Assembly: GCA_900544225.1 (NCBI GenBank)
Contig: UQUD01000008.1
Coordinates: forward strand, 1 to 36,531
Length of the DNA: 36,531 nucleotides
Reading direction: 5' to 3'
From: an uncultured Collinsella sp.
GTDB lineage: Bacteria; Actinomycetota; Coriobacteriia; Coriobacteriales; Coriobacteriaceae
Shown: positions 23,656 through 31,485 of the stretch, piece by piece
Layout of the letters: every line of letters starts with the position of its first letter
How positions within the stretch are numbered: the first letter of the stretch is position 1
Position numbers and translations under genes: made by a program
The notes under the pieces: model-generated
The model's database searches: none
Told to the model about the DNA's origin: nothing
What the model saw: only the letters and a program-made list of their open reading frames with translations

Positions 23656-23928
23656 AGAAGTAGCTTGTTTGCGTGCTGCGTGCTTCGTGCTGGTGAGCGC
23701 ATGCTTGCGGTGGAGCGATAGGAGCTCTTGCGGGTATGGCTTGTCCGCAGGTTTATAAGACCCGAAGAGCTCTTATCGCCCCGCCAGGATGGCGATGCGG
23801 GGCAACACCTATACTCGCAGGACGGCGCTTTCTGCCCTATAGTGTTTGGTAAGCAATATCGTTCAATTTTGAAACACTCGGTCGTACGACCGTCGGCGGT
23901 TGCACGACGCCGCGGACAGGGGCAAATC
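23656..23928. other. Structured leader/intergenic region before the NtrC-like regulator
   Basis: The frame of the downstream gene stays open here from about 23728, but the peptide looks non-coding. A long stem can form between 23715-23735 and 23760-23779 (GAGCTCTT cores). The 3' side overlaps a second possible stem, GCCCCGC with GCGGGGC (about 23778-23806), and ATCGCC can also pair with GGCGAT, so alternative folds compete. AGTGTTT (23841-23847) and AAACACT (23872-23878) form an inverted repeat, followed directly by the 14-bp palindrome CGGTCGTACGACCG at 23879-23892. Confidence 0.5.
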
Positions 23929-25146
23929 ATGGATAGCGATGCCAAACTGAACATCTTGACCGATGCCCTGGCTGCTGCCGGGGCCTCGGCATTGGCAATC
24001 GATGCGCATGGGGACGTCGCGATCTCGACCATGAATGACGCGGCGCTTGAGCGGGATGTGGCGGTTTTTGTCGCTGAGCGCCTCGACCGTATAGGAGACG
24101 GCGCGCGTCTGGTTATGGGGCGTGCGGGTACGCGCCTGAGCCTGACCGTTCGCCCCACCGACAAAGAGGGCGGGGGCCTTTGGGCCGTCGTGGTCCGCGA
24201 GGTGCGCGGTGCCGCGGCGCATGCGGGCGTCGAGTGGCTCAACGCCGACGAAGTTGAGGCCCGCTACGAATCGAGGGCGTACGGCATCGTTGAGGGGGCC
24301 GCTGCGGTGGCTGGACCAGTTGCCGAGAGCTACGCGCGCGGTGTGCCCCTTATGCTCGAGGGTGAGCTGGGAGCGGGTCAGGTTGAGATCGCCAAGCGCC
24401 TCTATCTGGACGGTCCTTTTGCCGATCAGCCCTTTGTTTCCGTTGCGCTCGATGAACTCACCGATCGCGGTTGGCGCCATATGCTCAAAAGCTCCGAATC
24501 GCCGCTGTTCCAAACGGGGCTGACCCTTTGCATTGAGGGCTGGAACGCGGTTGGCCCCCAGCGCCTCCGCGAGCTCGTTTCCACGATGGCCGACACCGCG
24601 TTGGCGACGCGCTGCCATGTGGTGCTGACGGCGAATGACATGCCGGGCGGCAGCGAAAGTGATCAAGCCGCCTTTGTGACCGAGCGCTTCGCCTGTGCGG
24701 TGAGCGTGGCGCCGGCAATCGCCGAGCAGGGAGCCGCGTCGACGAAGGTTGCGCGCTATTTGGAATATCTCGCTGATGCATTTGGGACGGCAGCGCCCAC
24801 GCTGTCTGCCGCGGCGACGAAGACACTCGATGCTTACCGCTGGCCGCGCAACTATCTGCAGCTCCGCGAGGTCTCGGAACGACTGTATATATTGGTGGGG
24901 GCGGGCACGGTGGACCGCGCTGTGGCGGAGGAAGTGCTCGCCCAAGAGGACGTGATTAAGACCGCAACCTTTGGCGCCCCGACGCTCGAAAGTGACCTGT
25001 ATATCCTGCGACCGCTGGCCGATACCGAGCGAGATATCGCGCATCTGGTTGTAGATCATCTCCACGGCAACCGAACCCGCGCGGCGGAGGTGCTGGGCAT
25101 AAGCCGTACAACGCTGTGGCGCTTGCTGAAGGACGATGACCGTTGA
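23929..25146 (+). CDS. NtrC-derived regulator with degenerate AAA+ domain and Fis-type HTH
   Basis: The 405-aa protein has an N-terminal region of unknown type (1-115), a remnant of a sigma-54 activator AAA+ domain (about 118-345) and a Fis-type helix-turn-helix at the C-terminus (GNRTRAAEVLGISRTTLWRLL, 380-400). The Walker A position reads GELGAGQV (145-152), with Gln where the essential Lys should be. The Walker B position reads LCIEGWN without the DE pair, and the GAFTGA loop is missing. WPRNYLQLREV (305-315) still matches the family WPGNVRELxN. It should therefore not hydrolyse ATP or open a sigma-54 promoter and probably acts as a plain DNA-binding regulator. Start chosen at 23929 with AGGGG ahead. 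Confidence 0.75.
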   Translation: MDSDAKLNILTDALAAAGASALAIDAHGDVAISTMNDAALERDVAVFVAERLDRIGDGARLVMGRAGTRLSLTVRPTDKEGGGLWAVVVREVRGAAAHAGVEWLNADEVEARYESRAYGIVEGAAAVAGPVAESYARGVPLMLEGELGAGQVEIAKRLYLDGPFADQPFVSVALDELTDRGWRHMLKSSESPLFQTGLTLCIEGWNAVGPQRLRELVSTMADTALATRCHVVLTANDMPGGSESDQAAFVTERFACAVSVAPAIAEQGAASTKVARYLEYLADAFGTAAPTLSAAATKTLDAYRWPRNYLQLREVSERLYILVGAGTVDRAVAEEVLAQEDVIKTATFGAPTLESDLYILRPLADTERDIAHLVVDHLHGNRTRAAEVLGISRTTLWRLLKDDDR

Positions 25147-25230
25147 GCGAGGCGCCCGTGACCGCGCGCGACGCGTGTGCTACAGTCCAAAGCGTTATTG
25201 TTTCGATTCGGTTACGGCGTGCGAGGGCAT

Positions 25231-25806
25231 ATGGCTGAGACTTCAAAACCGAGCCGCAGAAGGCGGAGTGCCGCGCCGGTCAACCGACGCACAACATCGG
25301 TGACGTGGGGTAAACACGCCTCGGGGTTTGACGGCTCGTTCAAGCGCACTAAATACGGCTATCCTTCGGCAAGCGCCCGCTTGGCCATGCAGGCAGAGTC
25401 CTCACTGTGGGGCCGTAAACGCGTGGTGGGCTCAAAGCTCAAGCACGATGGAACGCTCGGTTACATCAGCCGCGGGGCGGCTCGCCGCAGCGGACTCAAT
25501 CCGGCTGGTTGGCATCGTTATGTTCCGATCGCGGTCGTCGTTGCAGTGATCGTCATCGCACTCGCTGCGCTTGGCTACGCCGGCGGTGGCGCCAACTTGG
25601 ACGCAGTGTTTAAATCGCCCGAGCTCGCGCATGCAGGCACAGAAGTTATCGAGGGCGCTCAGACCCAGACAGGCGTCGCGCCCCAGCGCGGTATCGTCGC
25701 GGCGGCCACCACCATCGCCGACGCGCAAAAGGACGAAGATAAGCAAGGCGACGACGCCGAAACGGCCCAGACGAACGAAACGACGACTACTCAAATATCA
25801 ACATAG
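25231..25806 (+). CDS. Basic single-pass membrane protein of unknown function
   Basis: This 191-aa protein is not recognised. It begins with a strongly basic segment (RRRRS near residue 9), a long cytosolic part rich in Arg, Ser and Gly (to about 95), one transmembrane helix (about 98-117, VPIAVVVAVIVIALAALGYA), and an acidic, Thr/Gln-rich outer tail ending TTTTQIST. The start at 25231 has GCGAGGG just ahead. It lies 84 bp after the regulator gene on the same strand. The topology suggests an envelope or cell-surface-associated protein. Confidence 0.6.
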   Translation: MAETSKPSRRRRSAAPVNRRTTSVTWGKHASGFDGSFKRTKYGYPSASARLAMQAESSLWGRKRVVGSKLKHDGTLGYISRGAARRSGLNPAGWHRYVPIAVVVAVIVIALAALGYAGGGANLDAVFKSPELAHAGTEVIEGAQTQTGVAPQRGIVAAATTIADAQKDEDKQGDDAETAQTNETTTTQIST

Positions 25807-25808
25807 CT

Positions 25809-25843
25809 TGCCGGCAGAAGGGGACGTTCCCTTTCTGCCGGCA
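25809..25843. repeat. Hairpin repeat R6 between converging genes
   Basis: Perfect 11-bp arms TGCCGGCAGAA (25809-25819) and TTCTGCCGGCA (25833-25843) carry the loop GGGGACGTTCCCT, the same kind of apex (AAGGGGAC...CTTT) as the R1-R5 family on a different stem. It is the only candidate terminator for the two converging genes. Confidence 0.7.
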
Positions 25844-25861
25844 GTTTGGGACACTCCTGCG

Positions 25862-26383
25862 CTACTTGACGTATACCACGTTGTCGCGGCGGGGTTTGGG
25901 CTCAGGTAGCGTGTCCTCGGCGTAGCCAAGAATGCAGTTACCGACACCGCGCAGACTGCCGTCGGCGGGCAGGCCCCAGCTGGCCAGCAGCTCCAGGCCC
26001 TCGGGCGAGTCAAAGACCTCATGCGCGCGGTGAATCCAGCACGAATCGACACCCAGCGCATAAGCGGCGTTGAGCAAGTTGCCCATGGCGAGCGAGCCGT
26101 CTTCCAGATGTGTGGGCACGCTGCGGTCAACCAGCACCACCACAACGGTCTTGGCGCCATAGAAGGGGTCGCTGTTGCTGCCCATGACTTGCGCGTTGAG
26201 CTGCGAGAGACGCTCGACGGTCGCGGGGTCGGTGACGGCGACAAACGTCACCGGCTGGCGGCCCATGCCGCTCGGTGCATATTGGCCGGCTTCGATAATA
26301 CGTGCAAGCTTTTCGGCCTCGACGGGACGATCGCTGTAGTTGCGGCAGCTGCGGCGGTGAATGAGTGCTTCGATAGTCTCCAT
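25862..26383 (-). CDS. Nitroreductase-family flavoprotein
   Basis: The 173-aa protein starts METIEALIHRRSCRNYSDRPVE, the FMN-binding N-terminus of nitroreductases, with YAPSGMGRQPVTFVAV, AMGNLLNAAYALGVDSCWI and the C-terminal GVGNCILGYAED. I chose the ATG at 26383 because AAGGAGACACC precedes it. Members reduce nitro groups, quinones or flavins with NAD(P)H as cytosolic dimers. In gut bacteria they often act on xenobiotics, but no specific substrate can be named. Confidence 0.9.
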   Translation of the reverse strand: METIEALIHRRSCRNYSDRPVEAEKLARIIEAGQYAPSGMGRQPVTFVAVTDPATVERLSQLNAQVMGSNSDPFYGAKTVVVVLVDRSVPTHLEDGSLAMGNLLNAAYALGVDSCWIHRAHEVFDSPEGLELLASWGLPADGSLRGVGNCILGYAEDTLPEPKPRRDNVVYVK

Positions 26384-26677
26384 GGTGTCTCCTTGCGGTG
26401 GCGTTGCAGATGCCCCGTTCATACCCGTCGGGCTCAAACGATAGACGGTCAATTGCCCGGCCAAAAGGATAGATTCCAATTGGGAAAGTAGGTTTGCATA
26501 AAAGTACCTTCAGAATGTGACAAACAAATGGGATGGTTAAACGTTTTATCCCGTCTACCCTGCGGTTTTTTACCACTTGCCTAAATGACGAACGCATAAC
26601 CTCTGATAAAGGTTTTACTAAAGGAGTACCAACGTTTATCAATGCGCCGTGGTGGCGCCGGGCCAGGAGGTAACATC
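26384..26677. other. Divergent control region between the nitroreductase and the small unknown gene
   Basis: About 290 bp with no gene. It is AT-richer than its neighbours. It holds AAACGTTTTATCC (26539-26551), which recurs upstream of ilvE, and a small AACCT/AGGTT inverted repeat near 26600. Promoters in both directions are expected, but no box pair is convincing. Confidence 0.35.
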
Positions 26678-26968
26678 ATGTTCCAGGCTGGAGATGTCGT
26701 CGAGACCGATTTCGAAGGATTTCTGAAGCTGCTGCGTTCCAAGACGCGCGCTTTCGTGTCGATCAACGATCACGAGTACTACATCACGCACACCGATGGC
26801 TATTGGCGTGTTCAGGATTGCGAGGCCCTCAACGACAAGGGCCACTTTACTGACTGTTCTGAGTTGGTCAACACGGTCTGCGAGGTCGTCGAGCTGCCGT
26901 GGATTGCCGGCAAGAGCCTGCATGACAGCTTCTCGGGCGCTACGGTCTATGAGGCCGTCGCCGCTTAA
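26678..26968 (+). CDS. Small acidic protein of unknown function
   Basis: This 96-aa protein is not recognised. It begins MFQAGDVVETDFEGFLKLLRS, includes NDHEYYITHTDGYWRVQDCEAL, and has three cysteines and no membrane segment. The start at 26678 follows AGGAGG at a good distance, and a strong terminator follows, so it is very likely a real, single-gene unit. The predicted fold looks like a small mixed alpha/beta domain. Confidence 0.7.
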   Translation: MFQAGDVVETDFEGFLKLLRSKTRAFVSINDHEYYITHTDGYWRVQDCEALNDKGHFTDCSELVNTVCEVVELPWIAGKSLHDSFSGATVYEAVAA

Positions 26969-26994
26969 CAGGCAATAAAACCCGATTTTCACGT

Positions 26995-27030
26995 GACCGC
27001 TGGCGCCGCCCCCGCGCCGGCGGTCTTTTT
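26995..27030 (+). terminator. Terminator of the small unknown gene
   Basis: A 12-bp stem with one G-U pair (26995-27006 with 27014-27025) is followed directly by TTTTT. Confidence 0.9.
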
Positions 27031-27073
27031 CTGCCGATAGGCCATAAAAATGCACGCATTTGCGGAGAGCCTG

Positions 27074-27134
27074 TTGACGATAGTCAAAACTCGGACTAAT
27101 CTAGAGACACATAATTGGTCAAAATCGGACAATT
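27074..27134 (+). promoter_or_regulatory. MarR-ABC operon promoter with two operator-like sites
   Basis: TTGACG (27074-27079) and TAATCT (27097-27102) stand 17 bp apart. Site 1, TAGTCAAAACTCGGACTA (27081-27098), fills the spacer. Site 2 (27113-27134) reads AATTGGTCAAAATCGGACAA followed by TT and lies just past the predicted start. Both contain GTCAAAA-(C)TCGGAC and have dyad ends (TAGT/ACTA, AATT/AATT). This is the expected arrangement for autorepression by the MarR protein encoded next. Confidence 0.6.
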
Positions 27135-27148
27135 GAATGGTGGGATAG

Positions 27149-27649
27149 ATGAATAGTGCGGTTACGCTGGTCGACTTCGATCGGTTGCTCAATGGACTCG
27201 ACCATATCTATTCGGAGTTCTCGCGCGCCTGCGGCCTTTCGGACTGCGCCTACTGGATGCTCGTCGACACGAGTGCAGCGGGCGGAAGCGTTGCCGTGAG
27301 TCGGCTGACGAGTGAATGGTTCTACAGCAAACAGACCATCAATTCGGCGATTAAAACGCTTAGGGCGCGAGGGCTTGCGACGTTGGAGTTTGCCGAGGGC
27401 AGTCGTAAAAACAAGGTTGTACGACTGACCGAAGAAGGCGTGCGGTTTGCCAAGCGCTACGCGTTGCCGGCGCAAAAAGCCGAGCAACAGGCATTCGAGG
27501 CGCTCGAGCCGTGGGAACAGTGCGAGATCATGCGCTTGGTCGGTAAGTTCTCCCATGTTCTTAACGAAGAGTGCGAGGCATTTAAACGGCAAGTGGCCGC
27601 CGAGAACGAGACTGACGATAAGGGCGAGGGGGACGCATGCGACTCTTAA
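27149..27649 (+). CDS. MarR-family transcriptional regulator
   Basis: The 166-aa winged-helix protein has its recognition region at about residues 55-100 (TSEWFYSKQTINSAIKTLRARG and a wing with EGSRKNKVVRLTEEG). Long helices at both ends serve dimerisation. It probably represses the exporter genes that follow and is relieved by a small molecule. Its stop lies 13 nt inside the first exporter gene, so expression is coupled. The ribosome binding site (GGTGGGA) is weak. Confidence 0.88.
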   Translation: MNSAVTLVDFDRLLNGLDHIYSEFSRACGLSDCAYWMLVDTSAAGGSVAVSRLTSEWFYSKQTINSAIKTLRARGLATLEFAEGSRKNKVVRLTEEGVRFAKRYALPAQKAEQQAFEALEPWEQCEIMRLVGKFSHVLNEECEAFKRQVAAENETDDKGEGDACDS

Positions 27650-29373
27650 TGAGGTTTATGAGGCCGTACCGCGGTCTGATTGCGGTGACGCTGTTTGCGG
27701 TGCTGATAGATAACGTCGGTACGCTGTTGGTTCCCACGATGCTGGCGAACATGGTCAACACCGGTATTACCACGGGTGATGTCGACTATATATTACGCAA
27801 CGGCCTGTACATGCTTATCGCGACCGGCATGGCCAGCGGCGGCACGGTGCTGGGCTGCTATCTTTCGGCGCGCCTGGCCGCCAACGTGGCCTGCGATATC
27901 CGCAATGCCGTGTACGACAAGTCGCTCGAGCTGTCCGCCAGCGACTTTGAGCGCTTTGGCACGGGTTCGATGATCACGCGCTCGCTCAACGACATCAACG
28001 TGATTCAGCAAGCTGTCCTTCAGACGATTCAGCTGGTGCTGCCGGTGCCGTTCTTGGCCGTGGCAGGCATCATTTTTGCTTGGTTCATCGATCCCGCCAT
28101 GGGTACGCTGCTGGGCGTGGTGGTTGCGATCGTGCTGGTGGCGGCGGTCTTTACCGTTGCCAACGCCGCGCCGATCTTTATGCGCCTGCAGAGCTTTATC
28201 GACCGCATGAACGTGGTGCTGCGCGAGAACATCGTGGGCGTGCGCGTCATCCGCGCATTTAACAAGGAGCGCCACGAGGAGCAGCGCCTGGACGAGGTGT
28301 TTAGCGATTACGCGGCCAATGCCATCAAGGTCAACCACCTGTTTGTGGGTCTCGACAGCTCCAGCTTCTTTTTGATGAATATCGCCGAGGTGGCGGTGCT
28401 GTGGGTGGGCGGCAACCGCGTGGGCGTCCACGCCATGCAAATCGGTAGCATCTCGGCCGTGCTGGAGTACGCGATCCTGATCCTGTTCTTTGTGATGACG
28501 GCGCAGATGGTGATTCTGACGCTCCCACGCGCCGCCGCATGCCTGAACCGTGCGCAGCAGGTGTTGGAGATTGAGCCGAGCATCGTGGACGGCAAGCGCA
28601 CGCTGGACACGTGCGCGGCGGAGTCTGTTGACGGTGCCGACGCGGTGGCCGTGTTCGACCACATGTCGTTCCGTTTTGACGATGCCGACGAGGATACCCT
28701 GTGCGACCTGAGCTTTGCCTGTCGCCGTAGCCAGACCACGGCGATTGTAGGCTCGACGGGTTCGGGCAAGTCGACGGTGGCCAAGCTCTTGCTTCGCTTC
28801 CACGATGCCACGAAGGGCGCCATTCGCCTGAATGGCATCGATCTGCGCGACCTTTCGCAAGACGACATCCGCGGGCGTATCGCCTATGTGCCGCAGAAGG
28901 CATGGCTGTTCTCGGGTACGGTGGCGAGCAACCTGCGCTTTGGCAACGAAGACGCGACTGAGGCTGACATGCTCCATGCGCTGGAGGTTGCCCAGAGCAC
29001 CTTTGTGCTCGACCAGCCCCAGGGGCTCGATACGCCGGTGGCCCAGGGCGGCACGAACTTCTCGGGTGGTCAGCGCCAGCGCCTGGCGATTGCCCGCGCA
29101 CTCATGAAGCATGCCGATCTATATATCTTCGACGACAGTTTTTCGGCCCTGGACTTTAAGACCGATGCGGCACTGCGCCATGCGCTGCAGGACGAGACGT
29201 GCGATGCCGCGGTGCTCATCATCGCCCAGCGCATCTCGACTATTTTGCATGCCGATCAGATCGTGGTGCTCAAAGACGGCGAGATCGTGGGCCTAGGCAC
29301 GCACGACGAGCTCATGGAAACCTGCGAGGTGTACCGCGCAATCGCGGAATCGCAGATGAAGGGAGGTGAGTAG
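27637..29373 (+). CDS. ABC exporter half-transporter, degenerate-site subunit
   Basis: The 578-aa protein has an N-terminal six-helix exporter domain (about 1-320) and a C-terminal ATPase. Walker A GSTGSGKST is near residue 372, the signature FSGGQRQR near 474, and Walker B reads LYIFDDSFSALD (about 494), with Asp where the catalytic Glu is expected. This matches the BmrC/MdlA-type partner of heterodimeric multidrug exporters, in which one ATP site is degenerate. It overlaps the MarR gene and is followed after 1 bp by its partner. Confidence 0.9.
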   Translation: MRLLMRFMRPYRGLIAVTLFAVLIDNVGTLLVPTMLANMVNTGITTGDVDYILRNGLYMLIATGMASGGTVLGCYLSARLAANVACDIRNAVYDKSLELSASDFERFGTGSMITRSLNDINVIQQAVLQTIQLVLPVPFLAVAGIIFAWFIDPAMGTLLGVVVAIVLVAAVFTVANAAPIFMRLQSFIDRMNVVLRENIVGVRVIRAFNKERHEEQRLDEVFSDYAANAIKVNHLFVGLDSSSFFLMNIAEVAVLWVGGNRVGVHAMQIGSISAVLEYAILILFFVMTAQMVILTLPRAAACLNRAQQVLEIEPSIVDGKRTLDTCAAESVDGADAVAVFDHMSFRFDDADEDTLCDLSFACRRSQTTAIVGSTGSGKSTVAKLLLRFHDATKGAIRLNGIDLRDLSQDDIRGRIAYVPQKAWLFSGTVASNLRFGNEDATEADMLHALEVAQSTFVLDQPQGLDTPVAQGGTNFSGGQRQRLAIARALMKHADLYIFDDSFSALDFKTDAALRHALQDETCDAAVLIIAQRISTILHADQIVVLKDGEIVGLGTHDELMETCEVYRAIAESQMKGGE

Positions 29374-29374
29374 C

Positions 29375-31375
29375 ATGACCGAGGAGCTCAAGAAGCAGGG
29401 CATCGTCGATGGCGCTGCGGTTGTAGAGACAGTCGAGGAGACGGGCGTCGCGCCCGACCTGGACGAAGCCGCCAAGGCGGCGGAGCGCGAGGCTCGCCGC
29501 CAAGCGCTCTACGAGGAAAACGAACGTGCCGAGGACGAGCGCGCCCGCGCCGAGGCAGAGCGTATGCGCGACGTGGACGACGAAGACGAGGACGAGACGC
29601 CTCGGGATACCTGGGCGACGGTGCGCCGCCTGTGGAGTGAGGCTGCCGGCGACCATTGGCGCTTCTATATCGTGTTCGCGAGCATTGTGTTCTATGTCAT
29701 CTTTAACACCGCCGCGCCGGCATATAGCGCCCGCGTGATCGATGAGCTGTGGGGCCACATTCAGGTGGCGTTTGCCAACGACACCACTTTCAGCATCACC
29801 TGGGAGAACTGCGGCAAGACCATTTTCGTCTACTTTATGATCTGGACTGCCGCTGCCTCGTTCTATGCGCTCCAGAGCTTTTTGATGTCGAGCGTCGCTG
29901 AGCGTCTCAATCTGCGCCTGCGCAACCGCATCGCGCAAAAGCTCAACCGTCTGCCGCTCGCCTATTTTGACGCGCATCGTCCCGGCGAGGTCGTCAGCCG
30001 CGCGACCAACGACCTGGACAAGATGTCCGAGAGCATGCAGCGCGGATTGCTGCAGCTGCTCGTGTCGATCGGCACGGTTGTTGGTGCTGTGAGCGTGATG
30101 TTCGTGTTCAGCGTGCAGCTTACGCTCGTCTTTCTGTTCTTTACGGCACTGTCGCTGCTGGTGACGAAGGTCGTCTCGCGCCGCACACACGATGTGACGG
30201 GCGAGCGCCAGGAGTGGGTGTCCAAGATTACGAGTGCGGTCGAGGAAGGCTATTCGGGCCGTCTGGTGATCCGCGCGTTTAACCGCGAACGCCAAAGTTC
30301 TGCCGAGGTGCACCAGGCCTCGGGCGAGCTGGCACGCGTGAGTGCCAAGGCCGACTTTATGATCAATGCCGTCGGCCCTGCGGTGCGCTTTATCGGCCGT
30401 TTGGCGCAGATCGTGATCGCGCTGGTGGGCTGCAGCATGCTGGTTGCCGGTCACATGACCGTCGGCGTGTTCCAGGCGTTCTTCCAGTTTATCTACGAGG
30501 CGTCCGAACCCATGACGCAGCTGTCGTTTACCTTCAACTCGCTGCAGAGCGCGTTGGCGAGTGCGGAGCGCGTGTTCGACCTGCTCGATGAGCCCGAGAT
30601 GGAGGCCGATCCGCTGCCGGACGAGGCCGCCAAGCTGCCGGGTCGCGTTGAGGGTCGCGTCTCCTTTGAGCACGTGCGCTTTGGTTATTCGCCCGACAAG
30701 CCGCTTATGCACGACGTGTCGTTTACCGCCGAGCCGGGCCAGAAGATTGCCGTGGTGGGAACCACGGGCGCGGGCAAGACGACGCTCATCAACCTGCTCA
30801 TGCGCTTCTACGAGATTGACGGCGGGCGTATTACGCTCGACGGCGTGGATACGAGCCGCATGGACCGCGGCGAGCTACGGCAGCAGTTTGGCATGGTGCT
30901 GCAGGACGCCTGGCTGTTCGATGGCACGATTGCCGAAAACATCGCCTACGGCTGTCCCGAGGCGACGCGTGAGGAGATCGTGGCGGCTGCGCGCGCCGCG
31001 CAGGTCGACTTCTTTGTGCGCACCATGCCGCAGGGCTATGACACGCGCGTGGCCAACGATGCCGAAAGCATCAGCCAGGGCCAGCGTCAGCTGCTGACCA
31101 TCGCACGCGTGCTGCTCAATAACCCGGCGATTCTCATCCTGGACGAGGCGACCTCAAGCGTGGATACGCGTACCGAGCTTGCCATCGGTCGTGCCATGGA
31201 CGCGCTCATGCGCGGGCGCACGAGCTTTGTGATCGCGCACCGCCTGTCGACGATCGTGGACGCCGACCTGATCTTGGTCATGGATCACGGCAACATTATC
31301 GAGCAGGGCACGCATAAGGAGCTGCTGGCTGCCGAGGGTGCCTACGCCGACCTCTATCTGAGCCAGTTCGCATAA
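29375..31375 (+). CDS. ABC exporter half-transporter, catalytic-site subunit
   Basis: The 666-aa partner has an acidic, charged N-terminal extension (about 1-75), a six-helix exporter domain (about 85-385) and an ATPase with Walker A GTTGAGKTT (about 462), the non-standard signature ISQGQRQL (about 565) and canonical Walker B ILILDEATSSVD (about 586). The canonical Glu here and the Asp in the first subunit make one consensus and one degenerate ATP site in the heterodimer. AAGGGAGGTGAG ahead of the ATG at 29375 is a strong binding site. The substrate is likely a drug, lipid or peptide; MarR control favours a toxic compound. Confidence 0.92.
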   Translation: MTEELKKQGIVDGAAVVETVEETGVAPDLDEAAKAAEREARRQALYEENERAEDERARAEAERMRDVDDEDEDETPRDTWATVRRLWSEAAGDHWRFYIVFASIVFYVIFNTAAPAYSARVIDELWGHIQVAFANDTTFSITWENCGKTIFVYFMIWTAAASFYALQSFLMSSVAERLNLRLRNRIAQKLNRLPLAYFDAHRPGEVVSRATNDLDKMSESMQRGLLQLLVSIGTVVGAVSVMFVFSVQLTLVFLFFTALSLLVTKVVSRRTHDVTGERQEWVSKITSAVEEGYSGRLVIRAFNRERQSSAEVHQASGELARVSAKADFMINAVGPAVRFIGRLAQIVIALVGCSMLVAGHMTVGVFQAFFQFIYEASEPMTQLSFTFNSLQSALASAERVFDLLDEPEMEADPLPDEAAKLPGRVEGRVSFEHVRFGYSPDKPLMHDVSFTAEPGQKIAVVGTTGAGKTTLINLLMRFYEIDGGRITLDGVDTSRMDRGELRQQFGMVLQDAWLFDGTIAENIAYGCPEATREEIVAAARAAQVDFFVRTMPQGYDTRVANDAESISQGQRQLLTIARVLLNNPAILILDEATSSVDTRTELAIGRAMDALMRGRTSFVIAHRLSTIVDADLILVMDHGNIIEQGTHKELLAAEGAYADLYLSQFA

Positions 31376-31405
31376 TGTGACAAAGGGACAGTCTCTTTGC
31401 CACAT
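31375..31405. repeat. Hairpin repeat R7 after the ABC exporter
   Basis: ATGTGACAAAG (31375-31385) and CTTTGCCACAT (31395-31405) pair with one mismatch around GGACAGTCT. The apex AAAGGGACAGTCTCTTT matches the R1-R6 pattern. It begins on the last base of the ABC stop codon. Confidence 0.65.
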
Positions 31406-31412
31406 CACAAAT

Positions 31413-31450
31413 AAGGCGCGCCGGGGATGAATTCCCTGGCGCGCCTTTGC
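31413..31450. terminator. Bidirectional terminator between the ABC exporter and cysE
   Basis: A 14-bp stem with one G-U pair (31413-31426 with 31434-31447) and a 7-nt loop lies between converging genes. Confidence 0.8.
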
Positions 31451-31485
31451 GTTGATGCCGATGTCGTTTTGTGCCGCTTGCGTTC

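Noticed and set aside
23728..23928. N-terminal extension of the NtrC-like regulator
   Set aside because: The segment overlaps hairpins and a palindrome and has Arg-rich, non-family sequence. A binding site precedes the ATG at 23929.
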